DNA from: Mycolicibacterium wolinskyi
GTDB lineage: Bacteria > Actinomycetota > Actinomycetes > Mycobacteriales > Mycobacteriaceae
Length of the DNA: 64,000 bases
Assembly: GCF_002101965.1 (NCBI RefSeq)
Contig: NZ_LQQA01000033.1
Location: 62,001 to 126,000, forward strand
Direction of reading: 5' to 3'
Shown here: in pieces, positions 23,808 to 31,419 of the stretch
Layout of the letters: each line of letters begins with the position of its first letter
Position numbering within the stretch: position 1 is the stretch's first letter
The notes under the pieces: model-generated
Told to the model about the DNA's origin: nothing
What the model saw: only the letters and a program-made list of their open reading frames with translations
Databases searched by the model: none
Made by a program: the position numbers and the translations under genes

Positions 23808-24829
23808 CCGTGACACCCGTACTTGTATCGGCTCCCGATCTGCTGGCGACCTTTCCGTTTCCGTTCCCCAGCGATAGGTACCGCTACAGCACCAATGTCG
23901 AGCCGGCCGGCGGCGCCGTGGTCACACCTGTCGGGCGTTGGGGTGACCGGGTCGTCGACATCGACAGCGAGTACGAGCACGAACTGGCGGAACGGGCACG
24001 GATATTGGCCGCGGATCCGACACGTTATGCGGTACTGCCGCATATGCGAGCCGCCTGCTGGGACGCCATGTTGGTGCTGATGCGCGAGATGGCCACCTCC
24101 TACCCGGACATCATGTCGCTGACCACGAATGGATCGGTTTGGCACTGGCGCAACAACCGGCTCGGAATCGCCCAGGATTTCGTCGTCGGGGACGAGTCAT
24201 CCCTTCCCGCAGAGCCGTTGGCTTACATCGCCGGCCAAGTACAGGACGACATCGTGCTGCTGGACCAGCGTGACGACGATCTGTTCGGTGACGCTGGCGT
24301 GGTGACGTTCGCCGCCGACTGGTCGTTCGGTTTCGACGTCGGCATGACGTTCCTCGAGATTCACGGACCGGTGCCTAGGCTGCGTCAAACCGGGGTCATC
24401 ACCCGAGCCCGCGAGTTTCTCATGCGTCTGCAGCCCAACGAAACCTACCGCCGCACCAACTGGACGCTCACCATCGGACGGCGCCTCGACGTGTCCACCG
24501 AGCTGTACCACGAGTGGGGTCCGGACCGGCCGATGATCGGCACGGTCGACGACGAAACCTTCGGCCGGCTCGTGCATCTGCGTGTCGAGCTGCAGCATTT
24601 GATCCGATTGCCCGAGTCCGGCGCGATCTGTTTCCTGATACGCACCTACATGTTGCCGCTGGCCGACCTCGTCACCGTGGCGCCCTGGCGGGACCGGCTG
24701 GCCGCGGTGCTGTCGGACCTTCCCGATGATATGGCCGACTACAAGGGCATCATCGGCTATCGCGACCGTGTGGTGGCCTGGCTCGCCGCACATCAAGCAG
24801 CGCAACAGAACACGCCCCCGGCCAAGTGA
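23804..24829 (+). CDS. Heme-dependent oxidative N-demethylase subunit (DUF3445)
   Basis: The 341-residue protein belongs to the DUF3445/HODM family, where a PAS-like fold binds heme and acts as the catalytic subunit for dimethylamine oxidation. Recognisable segments are FPFPSDRYRY, IAQDFVVGDE, WSFGFDVGMTFLEIHGPVP and LPESGAICFLIRTYMLPL. The expected reaction converts dimethylamine, O2 and NADPH to methylamine plus formaldehyde. GTG 23804 overlaps the reductase stop by 4 bp. The end lies within a perfect hairpin at 24808-24843. Confidence 0.87.
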   Translation: MTVTPVLVSAPDLLATFPFPFPSDRYRYSTNVEPAGGAVVTPVGRWGDRVVDIDSEYEHELAERARILAADPTRYAVLPHMRAACWDAMLVLMREMATSYPDIMSLTTNGSVWHWRNNRLGIAQDFVVGDESSLPAEPLAYIAGQVQDDIVLLDQRDDDLFGDAGVVTFAADWSFGFDVGMTFLEIHGPVPRLRQTGVITRAREFLMRLQPNETYRRTNWTLTIGRRLDVSTELYHEWGPDRPMIGTVDDETFGRLVHLRVELQHLIRLPESGAICFLIRTYMLPLADLVTVAPWRDRLAAVLSDLPDDMADYKGIIGYRDRVVAWLAAHQAAQQNTPPAK

Positions 24830-24843
24830 CCGGGGGCGTGTTC
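24808..24843. terminator. Bidirectional terminator hairpin after the demethylase operon
   Basis: Arms 24808-24821 and 24830-24843 are exact 14-bp complements; the 8-nt loop contains the stop codon of the demethylase subunit. The convergent small membrane-protein gene ends 10 bp further on, so it can serve both sides. There is no T-tract. Confidence 0.7.
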
Positions 24844-24852
24844 GCACGCTGA

Positions 24853-25071
24853 TCAGTACGCCGGTGGCTCGCCTTCGGCAGCTGGTCCGGGCTCGACCGG
24901 CTTGTGCTCGGCGATGGCCCGGTATGCATCGTTCTCGTGCTGGATCATCCGAACGAAAAAGCCGATGAACAACGCCACCGCCAAGATGAACACAACCCAT
25001 ACGCCGACGGAGAAACCACCGAAGGTGAACACCACACCGGCACCGTCGTAACTGTCGATCGGACTGAACAC
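24853..25071 (-). CDS. Small single-span membrane protein next to amt
   Basis: The 72-residue protein has one transmembrane helix (about residues 21-41, VGVWVVFILAVALFIGFFVR) and a charged tail, HENDAYRAIAEHKPVEPG. I do not recognise a family. Its GTG start directly follows the TAA of the Amt gene with no gap, so it should be made with the permease. Its size and position suggest an accessory or regulatory subunit of the transporter. Confidence 0.75.
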   Translation of the reverse strand: MFSPIDSYDGAGVVFTFGGFSVGVWVVFILAVALFIGFFVRMIQHENDAYRAIAEHKPVEPGPAAEGEPPAY

Positions 25072-26406
25072 TTACTTCACCTCCACTGCGCCGACGAGCG
25101 CCTTCGCGCCGTTGACCGGCATGACCGTCATCGGAATGCCTTCGGGATACGGGGTTGCGGGCACCTCGCTGAGGTCGAGACCCTGCTCCTCGACCTCGGG
25201 CGGGATACGCAACAACTTCATCTTCTTGAGTCCCAGGGCCACCAGATAAGTGGGTATGAAGCCGAGCGCCGCGAACACCGCGATGCCGATCAGCTGACCC
25301 CACAGCGAGATCGGCGGGTTCCCGTCGGTGTTCGGGTAACCGGACAGGAAAATGCCTGCCATGAGCAGCGAATAGGTGCCCATTCCAGCGTGCACGGTGA
25401 CAGCTCCGACGACATCGTCGATCCGGAATCTCTCCAGCAGCTTGCCCAGGTAGGGGCTCAGCGCCCCGCCCGCCAAAGCGATGATGAACGCGAGCGCCGG
25501 ATGGTAGAGGTCCATGCCTGAGGCGACGGCGATGACACCGGCCAGGCCGCCCGAGATCGTCCAGAACGGTTCACCTCTCGACGTGAGATAGGCGCCGATG
25601 ATCCCGCCGGCCAACCCCATGAGGGTGTTGAATGCGAACGCCGACAACGTGGTCGGGCTGCCGTAGATCGTCGCGTACCCGTCTGGTCCGTAGATGACGC
25701 AGCCCATCAGGAACCCGAAGAACCCGGCGAAGATCAGCATGAGACCGAGCATGGTCAGGGGCAGGTTGTGCGGGCGGATGGTGACCGCGGTGCCGTCGGG
25801 CAGGAAGCGGCCGAGGCGCGGGCCGAGATTTATCAAGATTCCCAACGTCGCGAACCCCGCGATCATGTGGACGCATCCGGCCGCACCGACGTCGTGGAAT
25901 CCGAGTTTCGTCAGCATCCATCCGGCGCCGTGCCAGCCCCACGCCGCGCCGATGATCCACACCACCGATCCGACGAACACGGTGAGGATCAGGAAGGCGC
26001 TGGTCCGAATCCGTTCCAGCACAGCGCCGGACATGATGGAACCGGTCGTCGCCGCGAACAGCGCGAAGGCGCCCCAGAAAATCCCGCTGACTGGATCCTC
26101 GACGTTCGGACCCATGTTGTCGCTCCATGGCAGTGCCGCGGCAGCGAGCTCATCGATCCTGGGATAGCCCGCGGGCATCGCGTTGTAGAGGAACCAGCCG
26201 ACGAAGAAGAACGACGCCACGATGCAGGCAAAGGCGAGGAGGTTCTTCATCGCGGTCGCGAGGACGTTCTTGGAGCGTGACGCGCCCATCTCGTAGGCGA
26301 GAAAGCCTGCGTGGATGAGCATCATGAGCGCGATGGACATCCAATAGAAGAACTCGTTGTTGACGGCGGCCATGGATGTGACTGCGTCTTCGACTTCGGG
26401 TGGCAC
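25072..26406 (-). CDS. Ammonium / methylamine permease (Amt family)
   Basis: The 444-residue Amt/MEP/Rh channel has about eleven helices. Recognisable segments are MLIHAGFLAYEMGASR, GAAGCVHMIAGFATLG with the first pore His, and AVTVHAGMGTYSLLM with the second. It conducts ammonium and methylamine. Facing the demethylase operon, it may import dimethylamine or methylamine, or recover ammonium. GTG 26406 is supported by GGAGG 7 bp upstream. The start near a second Met (26373) is possible. It differs in sequence from typical nitrogen-regulated amtB genes and has no glnK beside it. Confidence 0.9.
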   Translation of the reverse strand: MPPEVEDAVTSMAAVNNEFFYWMSIALMMLIHAGFLAYEMGASRSKNVLATAMKNLLAFACIVASFFFVGWFLYNAMPAGYPRIDELAAAALPWSDNMGPNVEDPVSGIFWGAFALFAATTGSIMSGAVLERIRTSAFLILTVFVGSVVWIIGAAWGWHGAGWMLTKLGFHDVGAAGCVHMIAGFATLGILINLGPRLGRFLPDGTAVTIRPHNLPLTMLGLMLIFAGFFGFLMGCVIYGPDGYATIYGSPTTLSAFAFNTLMGLAGGIIGAYLTSRGEPFWTISGGLAGVIAVASGMDLYHPALAFIIALAGGALSPYLGKLLERFRIDDVVGAVTVHAGMGTYSLLMAGIFLSGYPNTDGNPPISLWGQLIGIAVFAALGFIPTYLVALGLKKMKLLRIPPEVEEQGLDLSEVPATPYPEGIPMTVMPVNGAKALVGAVEVK

Positions 26407-26692
26407 AGGGGGACCTCCGAATGATCACGGATTGGTGGCGATGTTTCTTCGCAGGATTCGCTGAGTACTGACGGTGTACTCCCGAAGTACGGTAGCCGCC
26501 GCGATATGTCTACCTGATCAATGCGCGTTAATTCGCTGTGAAGTCCCTGTGCTAACAATATGAGCCCCGAATGGGCGCGTGCGCTCGCCGTCGAAGTTCG
26601 CTGTCGGAGTTGTGATCGGTAGTGGGCCCGCGGCAGCACGCTCGACATGCGTCCGCACCGGACGCGGTCGGGCCAAACTCAGAGAGGATCAG
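26407..26692. promoter_or_regulatory. Divergent promoter region, amt / lipoprotein, with palindrome
   Basis: The 286-bp gap holds GAGTAC-N7-GTACTC at 26463-26481, a perfect inverted repeat about 60 bp before the amt start, with a further AGTAC at 26486-26490. It is a good candidate operator for amt. Further right an AT-richer stretch, and GAGAGGATC at 26682-26690, serve the lipoprotein gene. Confidence 0.5.
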
Positions 26693-27304
26693 ATGAACCC
26701 CACCCGTTTCGGCGTCGCCATCGGCGCCGCCGTCATCGCGGCGTCCGCCCTCAGCGGCTGCTCGAAGGTCACCGAGATCAGGGACGCAGCCTCCAACGCC
26801 GCCGAGCAGGTCGTCGCGTCGGGTACGGAGAAGATCACCGAAGCCGTCTCGGGCAATCTGTTCACCGCCGAAGGTATCGACGCGGCCTACGCCGCGATCT
26901 CGGAGAAGGTCGGCGCCAACCCCATGCAGGTGGTCGAGATCAACATCGCGCCCGGTGTGCTGACGGTCGAGGCCATCGACCCGAACGCGCCGACCGAGCT
27001 CAATCAGTGGAGCTACACCTCCGGTGCGGTCGGCCCGTCACGTCCCATCGACTACGACGACGACACCGAAGCGTTGCAGCAGAACCTGTTCGCCATCACC
27101 GACGTGCCGACCACGGCGATCGCCAATGCGATCAACGGGGCAGTGGCGGCGAGCCGGATCCCGGACGGCAAGGTGCAGACCCTGAGCATCAAACGCAACA
27201 TTCCCTTCGACGCGAACGTGCTCATGTTCATCAACGTCGAGGGCGAGCGCAGCAGCAAGCAGGTCCGGGCGGACAGCGCCGGACAGATCACCGACGTGGT
27301 CTGA
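26693..27304 (+). CDS. Putative lipoprotein, unknown function
   Basis: The 203-residue protein has a lipoprotein signal: a positively charged start, a hydrophobic stretch, and lipobox LSGC with Cys23. After cleavage it should be lipid-anchored on the outer face of the plasma membrane. The mature part has no known motif and ends with a compact α/β-like region (MQVVEINIAPGVLTVEAIDP, RNIPFDANVLMFINVEG). ATG 26693 follows GAGAGGATC. A perfect palindrome (27318-27347) closes the gene. Confidence 0.85.
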   Translation: MNPTRFGVAIGAAVIAASALSGCSKVTEIRDAASNAAEQVVASGTEKITEAVSGNLFTAEGIDAAYAAISEKVGANPMQVVEINIAPGVLTVEAIDPNAPTELNQWSYTSGAVGPSRPIDYDDDTEALQQNLFAITDVPTTAIANAINGAVAASRIPDGKVQTLSIKRNIPFDANVLMFINVEGERSSKQVRADSAGQITDVV

Positions 27305-27317
27305 ACCGTCGACATCA

Positions 27318-27347
27318 GCGGCCCGCACCGGATCCGGTGCGGGCCGC
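27318..27347 (+). terminator. Perfect 30-bp palindrome between tandem genes
   Basis: Positions 27318-27332 and 27333-27347 are exact 15-bp complements with no spacer. It lies 14 bp after the lipoprotein stop and 19 bp before the S9 peptidase start. It probably terminates or attenuates the upstream transcript. Confidence 0.6.
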
Positions 27348-27366
27348 GCCACTACGGTGGGACGAC

Positions 27367-29337
27367 ATGACGCCGTTTCACGATCTCGACGAGTACCTCG
27401 CGCTGCCACGGGTGTCCGGCCTGGCGGTATCGCCCGACGGCTCGCGGGTGGTCACGACGGTCAGCACACTGAACGACAAGCGAACCGAATTCGTCACCGC
27501 GATATGGGAGTTGGACCCGGCCGGTCAACAGCCGGCCCGACGGTTGACCCGTGGCGTCAAGGGCGAATCGTCGCCGGTGTTCGCTGCGGACGGTGACCTG
27601 CTGTTCCTCGCGGTGCGTCCGACACCGGACTCCGAGCGCGCCGCCAACAGGCCCGCCGCCCTGTGGCGACTGCCCGCGGCCGGTGGCGAGGCATATGAAA
27701 TGCTCGCGCTGCCCGGCGGTGTCGCCGGAGCCGTCAGTGCTCGCGCGGCCGACGTGACCGTCGTCAGTGCACCGCTGTTGGCCGACACCGTCGACGACGA
27801 CAAGAACCTGCGCGAACAGCGCAGGGACAACAAGGTGTCGGCGATCCTGCACACCGGCTACCCGGTCCGGCATTGGGACCACGATCTCGGCCCCGAGCAG
27901 CCTCACCTCCTCGATGCCGACGGGCCGCGCAATCTGACTCCCGGACCGCGTGCGGCCCTGCAGGAGACGACATTCGACGTCAGCGCCGACGGCTCGTTCG
28001 TGGTGAGTTCGTGGCACGAACCCGCGCCGGGCGCGGCGATCCGCTCGACCCTCGTTCGCATCGACCGTGCCACCGGGGCCCGGACCACGATCGCCGACGA
28101 GCCCGGTGCCGACCTGGACCATCCGGTGCTCGCGCCGGACGGTAGCGCTGTCGCGTTCACCAGGGAGACGCATTCCACCCCGACGACTCCGCCGCGAATC
28201 ACGTTGTGCTACCTGCGCTTCGGTGCCGAGCCGGTGCAACTGACCGCCGATTGGGACCGGTGGCCCAGCTCGGTTACGTGGTCGGCGGACTCGTCGACGC
28301 TCATCGTGACCGCCGACGACGGTGGCCGCGGACCCGTCTTCGCGGTCGATCCGGTCACCGGTGAGGTGACCCGGCGCACCGACGACGACTACACCTACAC
28401 CGACGTGCGCAGCGCGCCCGGCGGCGTGATCTACGCGTTGCGCAGTTCGTATGCCGCGCCGCCACACCCGGTGCGAATCGACCCCGACGGCACCGTGACC
28501 GAGCTGCCGTGCGTCGACGCCCCGCAGTTGCCCGGCACGCTGACCGAGGTGACGGCGACAGCTGCCGACGGCGTACAGGTCCGGTCCTGGCTGACGCTGC
28601 CGACCGGGGAAGAGAATGTGCCACTGGTGCTTTGGGTGCACGGCGGCCCGTTGGGCAGCTGGAACAGCTGGCACTGGCGGTGGAATCCGTGGTTGCTCAC
28701 CGCACAGGGCTACGGCGTGCTCATGCCCGATCCCGGGTTGTCCACCGGCTACGGGCAGGATTTCATCGCCCGCGGGTGGGGCGCATGGGGCGCCGAACCG
28801 TACACAGATCTCATGGCGGCGACGGATGCGGCCTGCGCACACCCCCGGATCGACGCGTCGCGGACGGCGGCGATGGGCGGCTCATTCGGCGGCTACATGG
28901 CCAACTGGATTGCCGGTCACACCGACCGGTTCGACGCGATCGTCACCCACGCCAGCCTGTGGGCGCTCGATCAGTTCGGCCCGACCACCGACGGCGCCTA
29001 CTGGTGGGCCCGCGAGATGACGGCCGAGATGGCGCAGCGCAATTCACCCCATCTGGCGGTCGGCCAGATCCGGACCCCGATGCTCGTGATCCATGGCGAC
29101 AAGGATTATCGGGTGCCGATCGGCGAGGCGTTGCGGCTCTGGTACGAGTTGCTGACGGATTCTGCGCTGCCCGCCGACCAGAACGGTGAGAGCCCGCACC
29201 GTTTCCTCTATTACCCGACCGAGAACCATTGGGTGCTGGCTCCGCAGCACGCCAAGATCTGGTACCAGGTGGTGCTCGCGTTCCTCGGCGAGCATCTGCG
29301 CGGCGAACCGGTTCAGCTACCCGAACTGCTCGGGTAG
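27367..29337 (+). CDS. S9 family peptidase (acylaminoacyl/dipeptidyl peptidase-like)
   Basis: The 656-residue protein has a β-propeller-like first part (about residues 1-390) and a C-terminal α/β-hydrolase. The nucleophile Ser is in AAMGGSFGGYMANW, the Asp in VIHGDKDYRVPIGEAL and the His in YYPTENHWVLAPQH, the Ser-Asp-His order of prolyl-oligopeptidase relatives. No signal peptide is visible, so it is probably cytoplasmic and trims short peptides. ATG 27367 starts cleanly after a 62-bp spacer; a longer open frame to the left overlaps the lipoprotein and is not real. Confidence 0.92.
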   Translation: MTPFHDLDEYLALPRVSGLAVSPDGSRVVTTVSTLNDKRTEFVTAIWELDPAGQQPARRLTRGVKGESSPVFAADGDLLFLAVRPTPDSERAANRPAALWRLPAAGGEAYEMLALPGGVAGAVSARAADVTVVSAPLLADTVDDDKNLREQRRDNKVSAILHTGYPVRHWDHDLGPEQPHLLDADGPRNLTPGPRAALQETTFDVSADGSFVVSSWHEPAPGAAIRSTLVRIDRATGARTTIADEPGADLDHPVLAPDGSAVAFTRETHSTPTTPPRITLCYLRFGAEPVQLTADWDRWPSSVTWSADSSTLIVTADDGGRGPVFAVDPVTGEVTRRTDDDYTYTDVRSAPGGVIYALRSSYAAPPHPVRIDPDGTVTELPCVDAPQLPGTLTEVTATAADGVQVRSWLTLPTGEENVPLVLWVHGGPLGSWNSWHWRWNPWLLTAQGYGVLMPDPGLSTGYGQDFIARGWGAWGAEPYTDLMAATDAACAHPRIDASRTAAMGGSFGGYMANWIAGHTDRFDAIVTHASLWALDQFGPTTDGAYWWAREMTAEMAQRNSPHLAVGQIRTPMLVIHGDKDYRVPIGEALRLWYELLTDSALPADQNGESPHRFLYYPTENHWVLAPQHAKIWYQVVLAFLGEHLRGEPVQLPELLG

Positions 29338-29347
29338 CGTCGGGAAT

Positions 29348-30598
29348 GTGACGCAGCGTGAGTTCGACCTGGTTCTGTACGGGGCGACGGGTTTCGCCGG
29401 CAAGCTGACGGCCGAGTATCTGGCCAGAGCGGGCGGTGCCGCACGGATCGCGCTGGCCGGACGCTCGGAGCGCAAGCTGGAGGCGGTGCGCGCGACCCTC
29501 GGCGACGCCGCGCAGTCCTGGCCGTTGGTGATCGCCGACGCCAACGATCCCGCGACGCTGGACGCCATGGCCGCGCGCACGCAGGTCGTGGTGACGACCG
29601 TCGGTCCCTACACCCGTTACGGGATGCCGCTCGTCGCGGCGTGCGCGGCGGCCGGTACGGACTATGCCGATCTCACCGGCGAGACGATGTTCATCCGCAA
29701 CAGCATCGACCTGCACCACAAGCAGGCCGTGGACACCGGCGCGCGGATCGTGCACTCGTGCGGATTCGATTCCGTCCCATCGGATTTGACGGTGTATGCG
29801 CTGTACCGCCGCGCCGCTGCCGACAACGCCGGGCAACTGTGCGACACCAACCTGGTGGTGCGGTCGTTCGCCGGCGGGGTCTCGGGTGGCACGGCCGCCT
29901 CGATGCTTGAGGTGCTGCGCACCGCGTCGAGCGATCCCGAGGCCCGCGAGCTGATGAACGATCCCTACACCTTGAGCCCCGATCGCGGCGCCGAGCCGCA
30001 GCTCGGCGCGCAGCCCGACGTGCGGTGGCGCCGCGGCGCCGAGATCGCACCTGAGCTGGCCGGCTACTGGACGGGGGCGTTCGCGATGGCCGCGCCGAAC
30101 ACCCGAATTGTTCGGCGCAGCAACGCTTTACTGGACTATGCGTACGGGCGGAAGTTCGAGTACGGCGAGCAGATGAGCGTTGGCCGCTCGGTCGTCGCGC
30201 CGATCGCCGCGGCAGTGGTGACCGGTTCCAACGCCGCCACCCTGGGCTTGGGTGGGCGGTATTTCAACCGATTGCCCGCCGGCCTCATCGAACGTGTGCT
30301 GCCCAAGCCGGGAACCGGACCAAGCGAGAAGACCCGCGAGAACGGCCACTATCGGGTCGAGACGTACACCACGACCACGTCGGGTGCGCGTTATGTCGCG
30401 ACGATGGCCCAGCGTGGCGACCCCGGTTACAAGGCCACGGCGGTGTTGCTGGGGGAGTGCGGCCTGGCGCTGGCGCTCGACCGCGACAAACTCTCGGATC
30501 TGCGTGGCGTGCTGACGCCGGCCGCTGCGATGGGTGACGTACTGCTGACGCGGCTTCCGGCAGCGGACGTGACGCTGGAAACCACCGCGCTCGGCTGA
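29348..30598 (+). CDS. Saccharopine dehydrogenase-like trans-acting enoyl reductase family protein
   Basis: The 416-residue protein opens with EFDLVLYGATGFAGKLTAEY, the NAD(P)-binding motif of the mycobacterial trans-acting enoyl reductase group. VVVTTVGPYTRYGMPLVAACA and SCGFDSVPSDLTVYAL are also typical. Relatives act with polyketide synthases on surface lipids such as phthiocerol dimycocerosates; the exact substrate here is unknown. GTG 29348 has only a weak GGGA upstream. It lies 10 bp after the S9 peptidase, probably in one operon. Synteny corresponds to Rv2449c, beside valS. Confidence 0.88.
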   Translation: MTQREFDLVLYGATGFAGKLTAEYLARAGGAARIALAGRSERKLEAVRATLGDAAQSWPLVIADANDPATLDAMAARTQVVVTTVGPYTRYGMPLVAACAAAGTDYADLTGETMFIRNSIDLHHKQAVDTGARIVHSCGFDSVPSDLTVYALYRRAAADNAGQLCDTNLVVRSFAGGVSGGTAASMLEVLRTASSDPEARELMNDPYTLSPDRGAEPQLGAQPDVRWRRGAEIAPELAGYWTGAFAMAAPNTRIVRRSNALLDYAYGRKFEYGEQMSVGRSVVAPIAAAVVTGSNAATLGLGGRYFNRLPAGLIERVLPKPGTGPSEKTRENGHYRVETYTTTTSGARYVATMAQRGDPGYKATAVLLGECGLALALDRDKLSDLRGVLTPAAAMGDVLLTRLPAADVTLETTALG

Positions 30599-30703
30599 CG
30601 CGGTATCGATCTCGCCGCACAGAACACCTGAGGACAAGATCAGTTTGGACTAGGGTCGACGGCGAGGACTTCAAGTACGCCAGCAACGAAGGTGGGTTAA
30701 GAA

Positions 30704-31321
30704 ATGGCCGGTCTCGACGAACTCTTCGCGCAGATCCCAGTGGCGGATATTGCCAACAAGCTCGGCGCAGATGAAGGCGAGGTGAACGCCGCGATCAAGA
30801 CTCTGGTGCCAGCGTTGGTCGGCGGCGTGGCGGAGAACGTCAAGGCGGACAACATCGACTCAAGCGATCTCGAGTCGACCGTCACCGCAAAGGGCGCCAG
30901 CGGTCTGCTCGACGGCGGTGTGAGCGTCGACCAGGTCGACGCGAAAGAAGGCGATCAGATCGTCGCCAAGATCTTCGGCGGCAACGACAGCAACCAGGTC
31001 GCGTCGGCGTTGGCGGGGACGGGCGCGGGCGGCGGCGATCTCATCAAGAAGCTGCTGCCGATCCTGGCCCCGATCGTGCTCGCCTACATCGGCAAGCAGT
31101 TCTCACAGCAGAACGCACCCGCGCAGTCCGCGCCGCAGCCGCAGGCTTCCGGCGGCGGCCTCGGTGACATCCTCGGCAGCATCCTGGGTGGAGCCGCGGG
31201 TGGCTCGGGCGGCGGTAACAATCCGCTGGGCAGCATCCTCGGCAGCGTGCTCGGTGGTGGTGGCGGCCAGAACAACGCGATCGGCGAGATCCTCGGCGGC
31301 CTGCTGGGTGGCAAGAAGTAG
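30704..31321 (+). CDS. DUF937 domain protein
   Basis: The 205-residue protein has a DUF937/YidB-like helical part (GLDELFAQIPVADIANKLGA, AAIKTLVPALVGGVAENVKA) and a hydrophobic stretch, LIKKLLPILAPIVLAYIGK. The C-terminus is low-complexity with repeats of the form LGDILGSILGG / LGSILGSVLGG. No enzymatic motif is present. The Gly-rich repeats suggest a surface or self-associating protein. ATG 30704 is preceded by AAGGTGGG. A terminator-like hairpin follows. Confidence 0.88.
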   Translation: MAGLDELFAQIPVADIANKLGADEGEVNAAIKTLVPALVGGVAENVKADNIDSSDLESTVTAKGASGLLDGGVSVDQVDAKEGDQIVAKIFGGNDSNQVASALAGTGAGGGDLIKKLLPILAPIVLAYIGKQFSQQNAPAQSAPQPQASGGGLGDILGSILGGAAGGSGGGNNPLGSILGSVLGGGGGQNNAIGEILGGLLGGKK

Positions 31322-31342
31322 CCAACCGCGCCACATCGCCAG

Positions 31343-31382
31343 AGCCCTCGACGCCCAGCGAACGCACCGGGCGTCGGGGGCT
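31343..31382 (+). terminator. Terminator hairpin before valS
   Basis: Arms 31343-31356 and 31369-31382 are 14-bp complements with one G-U, followed by TTCGCTT. It closes the DUF937 transcript 38 bp upstream of valS. Confidence 0.7.
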
Positions 31383-31419
31383 TTCGCTTATCCGGGGCCG
31401 GTCTTCTTAGAATGGCGCG

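Noticed and set aside
26647..27366. 240-codon N-terminal extension of the S9 peptidase
   Set aside because: It overlaps the lipoprotein in another frame, crosses a perfect terminator-like palindrome, and lacks family similarity.
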